The position numbers and the translations under genes are program-made. Shown in pieces: positions 19,214-29,382 of a stretch of DNA of 64,000 nucleotides. Under the pieces are notes generated by a model. The model was not told where the DNA came from. It saw nothing but the letters and a program-made list of their open reading frames with translations, and made no database searches. Position 1 is the stretch's first letter. Each line of letters starts with the position of its first letter. The stretch is from Sphingopyxis macrogoltabida (GTDB lineage Bacteria; Pseudomonadota; Alphaproteobacteria; Sphingomonadales; Sphingomonadaceae), in NCBI RefSeq assembly GCF_001314325.1, contig NZ_CP009429.1, positions 2,728,501-2,792,500 on the forward strand, in the 5' to 3' direction.

Positions 19214-21108
19214 TTGACCGGGTCGACTTCCTGGCCGGCTTCGCTGTTGAACAGGAAGCCGTCGCCGCCCGCTTTCTTGTAGCTCGCCAGCCAGTCTTGC
19301 GCTGCCTTACGGTCCTTGAACGGTCCGACGAGCAGGCGGCGCGTCCGCCCCCATTCGGCGGTAGCGGCCGACTTGCCCTTGAAAATATCGGAGCTCTTCT
19401 TGGCGAATTTGCCAAAATCCGTCGCCAGCGCCCTGGCATTGGCGCCCGTCGCGACCTGCACCCAGATGCGCGCCGGATTGGCCTTTTTCTCGGCCGCTTC
19501 CTCTTTCGCCTTGGCCTCGGCTTCGGCCTTCGCTTTCGCCGCAGCGGCGTCCTTCTCGCGTTTCGCCGCCTCGGCGGCTTCGGCGCGGCGGCGATCTTCC
19601 TGCAGCTTCGCCAGCGTGTCTGCGCCGATCGCGTCGGCGGGACGCGCCAGTTCCTCGGCCGGAATCTCGATCGATCCAGCGATATCGGCGAGCGACGCGA
19701 GCGGCGCAGCATTGACAGGTGCGGGCGCAGCGACGGCAGCAGCAGGCGCGGGAGCGGGCGTCGAAGGCAGCGGCACGGCCGCAGGCTGCGCCGACGGGGG
19801 CGCAGGCTCCACGGCGGGAGTGGGCGCTGGCGCCGGCGACGACCGGATATCGGCAATCGAGAAGCCCGGTCCGACCGGCCCGGCATCGCGGTTCACCGCC
19901 ACACCGATCGGCGCCGCCGTTGGAGCCGGAGCGGGGGCCGGTGCCGGAGCGAATGTCGGTGTCGGAGCCGGAGTTGGCGCGGGGGTCGGAAGAGCTGCGA
20001 CGACGGTCGGGGCCGGGACCGGGGCCGGTGTCGGCGCGGGGGCGGGCCGCGGCGCGGGCGTCGATGCCGGCGCCATCTGGATCGGGGTTCGCGGCGCCGC
20101 AGCGGACGCTTCGGCAACGCGGCGGACGGGAGCCGCCGGCACCGTTTCGCGCACCCGCTGACGATCGCTGCCCTGCCGTCGTTTGCCGGGCGCCGATGCC
20201 GGCGCAGGTGCCGGAGCGGGCGTTGCCGCCGCGACCTGCACCGGTTTGCGCCGTGGCCCCAATTCGCCGGCAGGGAAGCGTCCGAAATGCGCCGCGGCGG
20301 CCTGTTGTGCCGGATTGAGCCGGTCCATCTTGGTCAGATAAGGCAGGATATTCTGCGCAAGTTGCGGCGGCATCGTCGCGTTGACGACCTGCGTCGCCTC
20401 ATCCTCGCGCCCCGCAATCGCCAGCATCATCGCACGCAGCCGCCAGGCCCCGCGATCCTGCGCGCGCAATTGCGGCGTCAGCAACTGGATACCGCGATCC
20501 GCCTGCCCGCTGATCGCCAGCGACAGCGCAAAGCGGCGCGTTAATTCGTCATTGGGCGCGATCGACAGCGCGAGCTGATAGTCGCGCTGCGCCGCATCCT
20601 GCTGCCCGAGCAGGTCGCGCGCCAGCCCGCGATCGGCAAGGAACAGCCGTTCGGGCGCGCCCAGAAGCTGCGCCTCGCCAAAATAATCGAGTGCGCGGGT
20701 CGGGTTTTCCATATGGACCGCCGCCGATCCAAGTGCCGCCTTGACCGCCCCGTCGCGCGGGTTGGCCTGTTCGGCACGGACGAGGAAACCTAGCGCCGCG
20801 CGATAATCCTCGAGGTCGATCGAAGCCCGGCCGGCGTCGAGCAGCGCGGCGGGATCGCTATTGTTCGCTGCGATGCGCGCCAACGCCGACGACAGCAGCG
20901 TCCGCGCCGTGGTACGCTTGTCCATCGCCGCCTTGGTCGCAGCATCGGGCGGCGTGACCTGCATGGCCAGCGCCGGCGATACGATCGCCGTACCGAGCGA
21001 CAGAGCGAAGAACGCGCGGGCGAGATGCCGCACGCGTCCCCGCCTGCCCGTCCAGTTTACTCGCCGCATGGGCAAATCATCCCGAGTTCCGGCCGCCTTG
21101 CCCATCAA
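19210..21108 (-). CDS. TPR and SPOR domain protein next to ftsZ
   Basis: A 632-residue envelope protein with four parts. There is a long basic N-terminus with a signal or anchor sequence (AFFALSLGTAIVSPALAM). A TPR-like helical region (about 50-260) contains DAGRASIDLEDYRAALGFLVRAEQ. A proline/alanine-rich linker (about 290-480) follows. An Ala-Lys-Glu coiled-coil-like stretch leads into a C-terminal SPOR domain (about 545-632: RIWVQVATGANARAL, LLVGPFKDRKAAQDWLASY). SPOR domains bind denuded glycan at the septum, which suits the position directly after ftsZ. An alternative start is ATG 21069 (MRRVNWTGRRG). The gene begins 24 bases after the ftsZ stop. Confidence 0.8.
   Translation of the reverse strand: MMGKAAGTRDDLPMRRVNWTGRRGRVRHLARAFFALSLGTAIVSPALAMQVTPPDAATKAAMDKRTTARTLLSSALARIAANNSDPAALLDAGRASIDLEDYRAALGFLVRAEQANPRDGAVKAALGSAAVHMENPTRALDYFGEAQLLGAPERLFLADRGLARDLLGQQDAAQRDYQLALSIAPNDELTRRFALSLAISGQADRGIQLLTPQLRAQDRGAWRLRAMMLAIAGREDEATQVVNATMPPQLAQNILPYLTKMDRLNPAQQAAAAHFGRFPAGELGPRRKPVQVAAATPAPAPAPASAPGKRRQGSDRQRVRETVPAAPVRRVAEASAAAPRTPIQMAPASTPAPRPAPAPTPAPVPAPTVVAALPTPAPTPAPTPTFAPAPAPAPAPTAAPIGVAVNRDAGPVGPGFSIADIRSSPAPAPTPAVEPAPPSAQPAAVPLPSTPAPAPAAAVAAPAPVNAAPLASLADIAGSIEIPAEELARPADAIGADTLAKLQEDRRRAEAAEAAKREKDAAAAKAKAEAEAKAKEEAAEKKANPARIWVQVATGANARALATDFGKFAKKSSDIFKGKSAATAEWGRTRRLLVGPFKDRKAAQDWLASYKKAGGDGFLFNSEAGQEVDPVK
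19730..20230 (-). repeat. Pro/Ala-rich low-complexity linker coding region
   Basis: This part of the SPOR protein gene is made of degenerate short repeats encoding PAPAPAP-type sequence, rich in GCCGGAG/GGCGCGG units. Such stretches expand and contract readily by slippage and usually form an extended spacer across the periplasm. Boundaries are approximate. Confidence 0.65.
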
Positions 21109-21132
21109 ATCGCTACGGCCGCGCGAGCCCCG

Positions 21133-22587
21133 TTACTGGTTGTTCTGTCGCCCAAGAAAGCGCGGGATATCGACCCCGTCTTCCTTCTCTGCCTCTTCGC
21201 CATCGACCTGCGTCGATCCGCGCGACAGCCGCGACATCCGCTCGAACAGCGTCCCGCCGCCAACCCCGCGTGCCGGCGATTCAGCGGCCGGAGCAGCCGG
21301 CGACGGACGATATTCGGCGACCGGCGCTTCGGGCTGGCCGAGCACCAGTTCGTCGGTGGTGTCGTCATATGTTGCCGCGACCTCCGACAGGACCATCGGC
21401 TCTTCTTCGGCTTCCACCGCCGGAGCTTCGGCCTGGACATCGTCGTTGAGCGAGAAGCCGGGCGCCGGGTCGTTGTCGACCGCCGGGGCCGCTTCGGCCA
21501 CGGGCTCCTCCGCGACAACCGGCTCGATCGCTTCCTCGACGACCGGGGCCGGCGCCGCCGTGCGCGCCGGAGCGAAGGAGAAGCTGCGCGTCGCGGGCGA
21601 AGCCTGCGCCGCCGTTTCACCATTGCTGTCGATGCCAGTGGCGACGACCGAAACGCGGATCTTGCCGTCGAGGCTATCGTTGAAGGCGCTGCCCCAGATG
21701 ATGTTGGCATCGGGATCGACCAGCTCGCGAATGTGGTTCGCGGCTTCGTCGACTTCCATCAGGCGCATATCCTCGCCGCCGGTGATCGAGATGATGACGC
21801 CCTTCGCGCCCGCCATCGACACGCCGTCGAGCAGCGGATTGGCGATCGCCTTCTGCGCGGCTTCGAGCGCGCGGCCATCGCCTTCGGCTTCGCCGGTGCC
21901 CATCATCGCCTTGCCCATTTCGCGCATCACGCTGCGCACGTCGGCAAAGTCGAGGTTGATCAGGCCGGGCATGACCATCAGGTCGGTAATGCCGCGAACG
22001 CCCTGCTGGAGCACTTCGTCAGCCATCGTGAACGCTTCCTTGAAGGTCGTGTTCGGATTGGCGACGAGGAAGAGATTCTGGTTCGGAATGACGATCAGCG
22101 TGTCGACATGGTCCTGCAGCTCGGCAATGCCGGCCTCGGCGGACCGCATGCGGCGCTGGCCTTCGAAAGTGAAGGGCTTGGTCACCACGCCGACGGTCAG
22201 GATGCCGCGGTCGCGCGCGGCCTTGGCGATCACCGGGGCAGCGCCGGTACCGGTGCCGCCGCCCATGCCGGCGGCGACGAAGCACATGTGCGCACCGTTC
22301 AGCGCCTCTTCGACCTGCGCGATGCTTTCCTCGGCTGCCGCGCGGCCGACCTCGGGCCGCGACCCCGCACCCAGACCCTGGGTGATCTGTGTCCCCAGCT
22401 GGATGCGCCGTTCGGCCGGCGAGGCGTTGAGCGCCTGCGCATCGGTGTTGGCGACGATGAAATCGACGCCCTCGACACGCGCGGCAATCATGTTGGCGAT
22501 GGCATTGCCCCCTGCGCCACCGACGCCGATCACCGCGATCCGCGGCTTCAGCTCATCGACCTGCGGCGGGCCAATATTGATGCTCAT
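21133..22587 (-). CDS. ftsZ: Cell division GTPase FtsZ
   Basis: The tubulin-like GTPase forms the cytokinetic Z-ring. The protein has 484 residues. The tubulin signature GGGTGTG is at 109-115, the N-terminal [11 protein letters not shown] binds the nucleotide, and [24 protein letters not shown] mark the core. A ~150-residue acidic, low-complexity C-terminal linker follows, longer than in enterobacteria and usual for alphaproteobacteria. The tail is [12 protein letters not shown], the conserved C-terminal peptide that binds FtsA. The frame is open to 22683, but the ATG at 22587 has GGGAGA upstream and begins MSINIGPP. About 150 bases separate it from ftsA. Confidence 0.98.
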   Translation of the reverse strand: MSINIGPPQVDELKPRIAVIGVGGAGGNAIANMIAARVEGVDFIVANTDAQALNASPAERRIQLGTQITQGLGAGSRPEVGRAAAEESIAQVEEALNGAHMCFVAAGMGGGTGTGAAPVIAKAARDRGILTVGVVTKPFTFEGQRRMRSAEAGIAELQDHVDTLIVIPNQNLFLVANPNTTFKEAFTMADEVLQQGVRGITDLMVMPGLINLDFADVRSVMREMGKAMMGTGEAEGDGRALEAAQKAIANPLLDGVSMAGAKGVIISITGGEDMRLMEVDEAANHIRELVDPDANIIWGSAFNDSLDGKIRVSVVATGIDSNGETAAQASPATRSFSFAPARTAAPAPVVEEAIEPVVAEEPVAEAAPAVDNDPAPGFSLNDDVQAEAPAVEAEEEPMVLSEVAATYDDTTDELVLGQPEAPVAEYRPSPAAPAAESPARGVGGGTLFERMSRLSRGSTQVDGEEAEKEDGVDIPRFLGRQNNQ

Positions 22588-22739
22588 CAATCGATCTCCC
22601 TGCAGCGGCGAACCGGCGCCGCTTCCCTCACCATGCGACCCTGCCGTTCGGTGGTCGAACCGCCCGGCTTTCTTTCCGTGCATTGCACTATTGTTACGCG
22701 GGAATCACCCAAAAAATTAACCTTTTCGTCGCTCTGCAT
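22588..22739 (-). promoter_or_regulatory. ftsA-ftsZ intergenic leader, likely ftsZ promoter region
   Basis: This is the only gap longer than about 10 bases within the division cluster from rsmH to ftsZ. It has an AT-rich patch at 22707-22725 (GGTTAATTTTTTGGGTGA on the message strand). Its length and composition suggest separate transcription of ftsZ, which is common. No -35/-10 pair could be assigned with confidence. Confidence 0.4.
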
Positions 22740-23996
22740 TCAGAAACTGCTTTTCAGTGCCGCCATCAGCCGTTGAATGATCCCGGCGCCCTTCGGCCGG
22801 TACACGTCCTGCCCCATCATGGGCAGGTCGCGCAGGTCAACCGGGTCCGACGCGGCATAGAGAACCAGACCCGCGAGCGTTGCGAAAGCCGGTCCCGAAT
22901 GCGCATCGGGCAGGCCGTGCAAGCCGCGCGGTCGCCCGACGCGCGCCGCGCGGCCGAGCGCGCTCTGGGTATAGTCGGCAAGGCCTTTCAGGTCGGCACC
23001 GCCGCCGACCAGAACGACCTGGCGACCGATCGGCCCGACGAAATGCAGGTCTTTCAGCGTCCTGCCGATCTCTCCCATCATCGCGTCGAGCCGCTGGCGG
23101 ATTACCGAGACGAGCTGGGCACGCGTGATGCGCGGAGAATCGCTGCCGGCCGGGGCGCCTGGTTCGAGTTCGATGATCTCGTTATTGTCGCGCGGGCTCG
23201 CCGACGCCGAACCGTAAAAGCTCTGAAGCCGCTGCGCCTGGCTGCGACGGATACCGAACGCCGAGGCGATGTCGTCGGTGATGTCGCTGGCGCCGAACGG
23301 CAGCGACGCCATTTCGACGAGCATGCCGCCGGCATAGAGCGAAACCGTCGTCACGGCGGCACCCAGCTCGACAAGCGCGACGCCGAGGTCGCGTTCCTCG
23401 TCGGACAGGCACGCCAGCCCCGCCGCGATCGGCGACGCAACGACCGCGCGGACGTCGAGATGCGCCTGCCTGACCGCCGCCTCGAGGTTCCGTACCGGCG
23501 CCCCGTCGGCCATGATGATATGGATATCGACCCCCAGCCGGTCGGCGTGGAGGCCGATCGGGTTCTTGACCCCGGTCAGCCCGTCGAGCGTGTAGAGTGC
23601 CGGCTGCGCATGGAGGATCATCCGCCCTTCGGGGTCGATCCCTGCGCGGCCCGCGGCGAGCAGGTCGTCGACATCCTCCTGCTCGATGCGGTGGCCGCCG
23701 AGTTCGCTCTCGATCGGCGCGACGTCGCTGAGCAGGCTGCCCGCCGAAAAGCTGACCCAGACATCGTCGATATTCAGTCCCGCGATACGCTCCGCCTGCT
23801 CGATCGCCTCGCGCACGATATGCTCGGTCTGCTCCATATCGGCGACATAACCGCGCTGGACGCCGCGGCTTTCGCGCTGGCCGGTGCCGAGGACATGAAG
23901 CTGGCCGTCGGCGGTCTGTCCGGCGATGAGCGCGCAGACTTTCCACGACCCGACATCGAGCGCGGTAATGATCTTCTCGATCCGCGGGGGCGCCAT
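22740..23996 (-). CDS. ftsA: Cell division protein FtsA
   Basis: An actin-like ATPase that anchors FtsZ filaments to the membrane and recruits later division proteins. It has 418 residues. It begins MAPPRIEKIITALDVGSWKVCALI, with the phosphate-1 motif; the 1C/SHS2 domain region follows, then VELGAAVTTVSLYAGG (phosphate 2) and VVLVGGGADLKGL (adenosine motif). The C-terminal IIQRLMAALKSSF forms the expected amphipathic membrane-targeting helix. The upstream frame is open into ftsQ; ATG 23996 lies five bases from the ftsQ stop. Confidence 0.97.
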   Translation of the reverse strand: MAPPRIEKIITALDVGSWKVCALIAGQTADGQLHVLGTGQRESRGVQRGYVADMEQTEHIVREAIEQAERIAGLNIDDVWVSFSAGSLLSDVAPIESELGGHRIEQEDVDDLLAAGRAGIDPEGRMILHAQPALYTLDGLTGVKNPIGLHADRLGVDIHIIMADGAPVRNLEAAVRQAHLDVRAVVASPIAAGLACLSDEERDLGVALVELGAAVTTVSLYAGGMLVEMASLPFGASDITDDIASAFGIRRSQAQRLQSFYGSASASPRDNNEIIELEPGAPAGSDSPRITRAQLVSVIRQRLDAMMGEIGRTLKDLHFVGPIGRQVVLVGGGADLKGLADYTQSALGRAARVGRPRGLHGLPDAHSGPAFATLAGLVLYAASDPVDLRDLPMMGQDVYRPKGAGIIQRLMAALKSSF

Positions 23997-24000
23997 GACC

Positions 24001-24942
24001 TTATCCCTTCTCCGCCGCGCTTGCCGTCGCGACGGCATCGACCGCGGCGCGCGCATCGTCGAGCTTTGCGGGCGCCACCTGACCTTCGTGCGGCAGGCGT
24101 AGCACGAACCGTTCGGGATCGCGCATGTCGAAACGCAATATGCCGCGCCCGAGCAGGCGGTTGGCACCGTCCATATGCGCGAACTTCGCGAGCGCCGCCT
24201 TCGCTTCGGCTTCGCCCTCGGGCAGCGACAGCGTTTCGCCGCTGCGGAAGCGCAGGTCCCAGCGGCGATTGCCGACCCAAGTTGCCCCCGCGAGCAATTC
24301 CTTGAGGCTGCTCGCCTCGGCCAGCAACCGGTCGAGATCCTGCGAACGCTGGTTCGCCTTCGGCCCGATGACGAGCGGCAGGTCGGGCATCGTCGCAACC
24401 GATACGGGTTCGAGCACGACGCCCTTTTCGTCGATCAACGACAGGCGATTATTATGCTGCCAGATCGCCGCCGGGGTGCGTTCGACGATATCGACGACGA
24501 GCGTATCGGGCAGCCGTCGCGAGACGCGCGCATCCTTGATCCAGCCATAACGCATCAGGTCGTGGCGCACCTCGGCGATATCGACCGCCGCCATCGAGCG
24601 ATCCTTCTGCGCCAGCGCGATGTCATAGACCTTCAGCCGGTCGATGCGGTCGGCGCCGACAACCTCGACCTTCTTGACCTGAAAGCCCGCGCGGCCGACC
24701 GCTTGCGCCCATTCCTCGTTGACCTTCGCCGTCACACCCGTCGCATGCGCCGCAAGAGCGAGAACCGCCGCGACGCTGAGGCCTACCGTCCAGTTGGCGA
24801 TCCGCTGCAGACGCTGCGGGCTGACCGGCAGCGCATTGATCAACGCGTTAACCCGCGACGTCTTGATCGTCTTGCGCTTCTTCGGCGCGCGCGCGGGCCG
24901 CCGCGGCGGCGCCTTTCCGCGCTTGATCTGCGTTTTGCTCAT
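24001..24942 (-). CDS. ftsQ: Cell division protein FtsQ
   Basis: A bitopic inner-membrane protein that links early and late divisome proteins through FtsB/FtsL. The 313-residue product has a basic cytoplasmic N-terminus (MSKTQIKRGKAPPRRPARAP) and one membrane helix (ANWTVGLSVAAVLALAAHA, about 65-85). A POTRA domain begins with FQVKKVEVVGADRIDRLKV, and the FtsQ domain contains RRLPDTLVVDIVERTPAAIW and WDLRFRSGETLSLP. The ATG at 24942 overlaps the ddl stop (ATGA); the longer open frame in ddl is not used. Confidence 0.96.
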   Translation of the reverse strand: MSKTQIKRGKAPPRRPARAPKKRKTIKTSRVNALINALPVSPQRLQRIANWTVGLSVAAVLALAAHATGVTAKVNEEWAQAVGRAGFQVKKVEVVGADRIDRLKVYDIALAQKDRSMAAVDIAEVRHDLMRYGWIKDARVSRRLPDTLVVDIVERTPAAIWQHNNRLSLIDEKGVVLEPVSVATMPDLPLVIGPKANQRSQDLDRLLAEASSLKELLAGATWVGNRRWDLRFRSGETLSLPEGEAEAKAALAKFAHMDGANRLLGRGILRFDMRDPERFVLRLPHEGQVAPAKLDDARAAVDAVATASAAEKG

Positions 24943-25865
24943 GATAACGCTTCCCCCACGATGCGTTCGACGAGTTCGGCATAATCCATGCCGACGGCGC
25001 GCCCCTGTTCGGGCACCAGACTGAGCGGCGTCATGCCGGGCTGGGTATTGACCTCGAGCAGGAAGATGCCCGCGAGGCCATGCTCGTCGTCCCAGCGGAA
25101 ATCGGAGCGCGAAGCGCCCTTGCAGCCGAGCAGACGATGCGCCTGCAGCGCGAGGTCCTTCATCCGCTGCGCGACATCTTCGGGCACCTCGGCGGGGCAC
25201 ACATGCTCGGTCAGGCCGTCGGTATATTTGGCGTCATAGTCATAGAAACCCGACTTCACCCGCAGTTCGGTGACGGCCAGCGCCTTATCGGCGAGCACCG
25301 CGACGGTCAGTTCGCGCCCCTTGATGAAGGGCTCGGCGAGCAGCCGGTCGAACTCCTGCCAGGGACCGACGGCGTCGCGCGCGATCGGGTTGCCGTAATT
25401 GCTGTCGTCCCGGACAATGGCGACGCCGACCGACGAGCCCTCGTTGACCGGTTTCAGGACATAGGGACGCGGCAGCGGGTCGATCGAAAAGAGGCTTTCA
25501 CTGTCGACCATCGTCCCCGTCGGCATCGGGATACCATGCGGGACGAGCGCCTGCTTCGTCAATTCCTTGTCGATCGCGATCACCGAGGTGACGAGCCCGC
25601 TATGGGTATATTTGAGCCCCATCAGGTCGAGCATGCCCTGCACCGTCCCGTCTTCACCCGGGACGCCGTGGAGCGCATTGAAGACGACGTCGGGCTTCGC
25701 CTCGGCAAGCCGCAGCGCCACGTCGCGGTCCATGTCGATGCGCGTGACCTTGTGGCCGCGCGATTCGAGCGCATCGGCAACGCCTTTGCCGCTCATCAGA
25801 GACACTTCGCGCTCTGCCGACCAGCCGCCCATCAGGACGGCGACATGCCACGGACCCCGGCTCAC
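24939..25865 (-). CDS. ddl: D-alanine--D-alanine ligase
   Basis: An ATP-grasp enzyme joining two D-alanines for the peptidoglycan pentapeptide. It carries VLMGGWSAEREVSLMSG, FNALHGVPGEDGTVQG, YVLKPVNEGSSVGV and FLLEVNTQPGMTPLSLVPEQ, all expected. Start choice: an ATG at 25895 would overlap murB by 34 bases, whereas GTG 25865 gives the GTGA four-base overlap that recurs in this cluster and a normal N-terminus ([13 protein letters not shown]). I therefore favour GTG and a 308-residue protein. Confidence 0.95.
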   Translation of the reverse strand: MSRGPWHVAVLMGGWSAEREVSLMSGKGVADALESRGHKVTRIDMDRDVALRLAEAKPDVVFNALHGVPGEDGTVQGMLDLMGLKYTHSGLVTSVIAIDKELTKQALVPHGIPMPTGTMVDSESLFSIDPLPRPYVLKPVNEGSSVGVAIVRDDSNYGNPIARDAVGPWQEFDRLLAEPFIKGRELTVAVLADKALAVTELRVKSGFYDYDAKYTDGLTEHVCPAEVPEDVAQRMKDLALQAHRLLGCKGASRSDFRWDDEHGLAGIFLLEVNTQPGMTPLSLVPEQGRAVGMDYAELVERIVGEALS

Positions 25866-26761
25866 TTCGCCACTCCCACGCGCTGAATCTCCCATTGCAG
25901 TTCGATGCCGTTCTTCGCTTTGACGCGGCGGCGGACTTCCTCGCCGAGCGCCTCGATATCGGCGCTCGTCGCCTCACCCGTGTTGATGAGGAAATTGGTG
26001 TGCTTTTCGCTGACCTGCGCCCCGCCGACGGCAAAACCGCGACAACCGGCCTCATCGACAAGCTGCCACGCCTTGTGGCCGTCGGGGTTCTTGAAGGTCG
26101 AGCCGCCGGTCTTCGAGCGCAGCGGTTGCGACGCTTCGCGGCTCGCCGAAATGCGGTCCATTTCGGCCTGAATGGCGGCAGGCTCGCCGGGGCGGCCGCG
26201 GAAGGTCGCGCCGGTCACGACCGCGCCCTCGGGCAATTCGCTGTGGCGATAGGTGTAGCCGAGGTCGGTGAGCGGCAGCGTCCGCTGCTCGCCCGAGCGC
26301 AGCACGACATCGCAATCGATCAGGATATCCTTGACCTCGCCGCCATAGGCGCCGCCGTTCATGCGGACGAAGCCGCCGACGGTGCCCGGGATCGAGCGCA
26401 GAAACTCCATCCCCGCGATGCCCGCGTCGCGCGCGGTCGACGAAACGAGGATGCCCGACGCGCCGCCGCCGCAGCGCAAGGTTGTCGCGTCGATCGCTTC
26501 GACCTTCGCGAACGCCTTGCCGAGCCGGACGACGACGCCCGGAAAGCCGCCGTCGCGGACGATCAGGTTCGAGCCGAGGCCGAGCGCCATCACCGGGATC
26601 GCGAGATCGAGATCGCGAAGGAAATCGGCGAGGTCGTCGGCATCCTTCGGCTCGAACAGCCAGTCGGCGGGGCCGCCCGACTTGAACCAGACGAGCGGCG
26701 CCAGCGGCGCCTTTGCCGTCAGCTTGCCGCGCACGGCGGGAAGGGTTTCGGCGGCGCTCAT
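25862..26761 (-). CDS. murB: UDP-N-acetylenolpyruvoylglucosamine reductase (MurB)
   Basis: An FAD- and NADPH-dependent reductase that makes UDP-MurNAc in the cytoplasm. It has 299 residues, the type II short form. FAD-binding segments are [22 protein letters not shown] and [21 protein letters not shown]. Active-site candidates are the Arg/Tyr in YTYRHSEL, the proton-donor serine in GGSTFKNP and a Glu near the C-terminus. The start at 26761 overlaps murC by four bases. Confidence 0.96.
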   Translation of the reverse strand: MSAAETLPAVRGKLTAKAPLAPLVWFKSGGPADWLFEPKDADDLADFLRDLDLAIPVMALGLGSNLIVRDGGFPGVVVRLGKAFAKVEAIDATTLRCGGGASGILVSSTARDAGIAGMEFLRSIPGTVGGFVRMNGGAYGGEVKDILIDCDVVLRSGEQRTLPLTDLGYTYRHSELPEGAVVTGATFRGRPGEPAAIQAEMDRISASREASQPLRSKTGGSTFKNPDGHKAWQLVDEAGCRGFAVGGAQVSEKHTNFLINTGEATSADIEALGEEVRRRVKAKNGIELQWEIQRVGVAK

Positions 26762-28191
26762 ACCGCCTCGACCGCAGCAGCAAGGCCTGCCGCCATCTTG
26801 GTGATGTCCCCCGCCCCGAGACAGATCACCATGTCGCCCGCGCCCAGATCGCCGGCCCTGAGGCTCGCGGCGATGCTCGCAGCCAGCGCACCCGCGTCGA
26901 CGACGACATTGGCCTGCCGGTGCCCGCGATCGCGCAGCCCCTGCACCAGCGCATCGGACGACACGCCGTCGATCGCGCTTTCGCCCGCTGCATAGACCGG
27001 CAGCGCCAGCACCATGTCGGCGTCGTTAAACGCCTGCTGGAAATCATCCATATGGTCGCGCAGCCGGGTAAAGCGGTGCGGCTGGACCACCGCAACGACG
27101 CGCCCCGCGCCTGCCCCTTCGCGCGCCGCCGAAAGCACGGCGCGAATCTCGACCGGGTGGTGTCCGTAATCGTCGATGACCGTGACGACGCCCTCCCCCG
27201 CCGCGATCTCGCCGACCTTGGTGAAGCGGCGCTTGACCCCGGCAAAGCCCTTGAACCCCGAAGCGATCTTGTCGTCCGAAACCCCCATGTGCAGCGCGAC
27301 CGCGACCGCCGCGAGCGCATTCTGGACATTGTGGCGGCCCGACATGGGCAGGTGAATGCCCTCGATCGTCCGGCTGCCGCCGTCGCGGTCGCGGACGACG
27401 ACGTCAAAGCGATTCCCGTCGGGGCCCGGTGTCACATTGGTACCGCGCACGTCGGCCTGAGCGGAGAAGCCATAGGTCACGATCCGCCGGTCGCGGATGC
27501 GCGGGATGATCGCCTGCACCTCGGGATGGTCGAGGCAGAGCATCGCCGCGCCATAGAAAGGCACATTCTCGATAAACTCGACGAAGGCGTCCTTGATCGC
27601 GTCGAAGCTGCCATAATGGTCGAGATGTTCGGGATCGATGTTGGTGACGACCGCGATCGTGCCGTCGAGGCGCAGGAAGCTGCCGTCGCTCTCGTCGGCC
27701 TCGACCACCATCCAGTCGCTGGCGCCGAGGCGCGCGTTCGACCCGTAATTGTTGATGATGCCGCCGTTGATCACCGTCGGGTCGATCCCGCCCGCGTCGA
27801 GCAGCGCCGCAACGAGGCTCGTCGTCGTCGTCTTGCCGTGCGTCCCCGCAATCGCGACCGTCGATTTGAGCCGCATCAGTTCGGCGAGCATCTCGGCGCG
27901 CCGGACGAGCGGGATGCGATGCGCCAGCGCCGCCTCGACCTCGGGATTGCCGCGCTTGACCGCAGTCGAGGTGACAACGACCCCCACGCCCTCGACATTC
28001 GCCGCCTCGTGCCCGATCGCGACCTTGATCCCGCGCCCCCGCAGCCCCTCGACGACATAGCTGTCGGCGATGTCGCTGCCCTGCACCTGATAGCCGAGAT
28101 TGTGCATCACCTCGGCGATGCCCGACATGCCGATCCCGCCGATGCCGATGAAATGGATGGTGCCGATATCGGTCGCAACGCCGCGCATCAT
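26758..28191 (-). CDS. murC: UDP-N-acetylmuramate--L-alanine ligase (MurC)
   Basis: It adds L-alanine to UDP-MurNAc using ATP, the first peptide step of murein synthesis. It has 477 residues. The N-terminal [18 protein letters not shown] binds the UDP-sugar, [16 protein letters not shown] is the ATP P-loop, [12 protein letters not shown] is the metal-binding segment, and [10 protein letters not shown] is the C-terminal domain signature. Two adjacent ATG codons occur; the first (28191) gives the ATGA overlap with murG. Confidence 0.97.
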   Translation of the reverse strand: MMRGVATDIGTIHFIGIGGIGMSGIAEVMHNLGYQVQGSDIADSYVVEGLRGRGIKVAIGHEAANVEGVGVVVTSTAVKRGNPEVEAALAHRIPLVRRAEMLAELMRLKSTVAIAGTHGKTTTTSLVAALLDAGGIDPTVINGGIINNYGSNARLGASDWMVVEADESDGSFLRLDGTIAVVTNIDPEHLDHYGSFDAIKDAFVEFIENVPFYGAAMLCLDHPEVQAIIPRIRDRRIVTYGFSAQADVRGTNVTPGPDGNRFDVVVRDRDGGSRTIEGIHLPMSGRHNVQNALAAVAVALHMGVSDDKIASGFKGFAGVKRRFTKVGEIAAGEGVVTVIDDYGHHPVEIRAVLSAAREGAGAGRVVAVVQPHRFTRLRDHMDDFQQAFNDADMVLALPVYAAGESAIDGVSSDALVQGLRDRGHRQANVVVDAGALAASIAASLRAGDLGAGDMVICLGAGDITKMAAGLAAAVEAV

Positions 28192-29372
28192 TCGCCTCCC
28201 GCGCGCGTAGCCGCAACACCTGCCGCGACTGCGGCGCTGCGCGACGATGCGCCGACGCGGATGACGTCCATCATCGGCGGCGCGGCGAGCGATTCGACAA
28301 GGTCGGCGAGGTTGCGCGTCGCATCGGGCAGGCCGCAGCTTGCGGCGCGCTCGGCGGCTTCCTCCAGCGCGCCGGGTTCGAGCGCCATGCGCTGGATGTG
28401 CTTCGCGACCTCGCCGGCCTTGAAATCGCCTTGCGCAAAGGCGATCGCGCCGCCCGCCTCGACCATGTCGACGACATTATAGGTCTGGTGATCGTCCATC
28501 GCGTGCGGATAGGGAACGAAGATCGCGGGCCGGCCGGCGCAGGTGAGTTCGGCGACCGTCGACGCGCCCGCGCGCGCGATGACCAGATGCGCCCAGCGCA
28601 GCCGCTCGGGAAAATCCCTGATATAGGGCGTGCATTCGGCGGCGACGCCCAGCTCCGCATATTTGGCGCGCACCGTCTCCAGATCGTCCTCGCGGCACTG
28701 CTGGACGACTTGCAGCCGGTCGAGCAGCGCCCGCGGCAGCATCGCGATCGCGGCAGGGACGACGTCGCTCAGCACCGTCGCGCCCAGGCTGCCCCCGACC
28801 ACAAGCAGGCGGAAGATGCCGTCCTCGGGCAGCGGCGGGAAACCGTCGTCGCGGATCGCGATAATCTCGTCGCGCACGGGGTTGCCGGTGATGTGCAGCT
28901 TGGCCTCATGTCCCGCCGGGAAACGCTGGATATTGCGATAGGCGACCGCGACCGCATCGACGCGCGGCGCCATCATCCGGTTGACCCGGCCGAGCACCGC
29001 ATTTTGTTCGTGCAGGACGCGCGGCCGCCGCGTCGCGCCCGCAGCGAGCAGGCTGGGGAGCGAGGGATAGCCGCCGAAGCCGACGACCACCGCCGGATCG
29101 AATTCACCGATCAGGTCGATGGCCATGCGGCGGCCCGTGCGGATCGCCAGCGCCGCCTTCAGCCAGCCGACGGGGCCGCCGGAGACGCGGCCGGCAGGAA
29201 GGACATGCGTTTCCAGTTCGGCGGGAGCGCCCGGGATCTTCAGCCCGCGATCATCGCTGACCAGCGCCACGCGATGGCCGCGCGCAATCAATTCGCCGGC
29301 GAGGGCGTAGGCAGGCAGCATATGTCCCCCCGTCCCGCCGGCGGCGAGCAGGAAGTGGCGCGTCGCTGTCAT
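28188..29372 (-). CDS. murG: Lipid II synthase glycosyltransferase (MurG)
   Basis: A peripheral inner-membrane GT28 enzyme that transfers GlcNAc from UDP-GlcNAc to lipid I. It has 394 residues. The N-terminal glycine-rich [16 protein letters not shown] loop, [39 protein letters not shown] and the donor-site [23 protein letters not shown] are all present. It starts ten bases after the ftsW stop. Confidence 0.97.
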   Translation of the reverse strand: MTATRHFLLAAGGTGGHMLPAYALAGELIARGHRVALVSDDRGLKIPGAPAELETHVLPAGRVSGGPVGWLKAALAIRTGRRMAIDLIGEFDPAVVVGFGGYPSLPSLLAAGATRRPRVLHEQNAVLGRVNRMMAPRVDAVAVAYRNIQRFPAGHEAKLHITGNPVRDEIIAIRDDGFPPLPEDGIFRLLVVGGSLGATVLSDVVPAAIAMLPRALLDRLQVVQQCREDDLETVRAKYAELGVAAECTPYIRDFPERLRWAHLVIARAGASTVAELTCAGRPAIFVPYPHAMDDHQTYNVVDMVEAGGAIAFAQGDFKAGEVAKHIQRMALEPGALEEAAERAASCGLPDATRNLADLVESLAAPPMMDVIRVGASSRSAAVAAGVAATRAGGE

Positions 29373-29382
29373 GTTTGGGCGC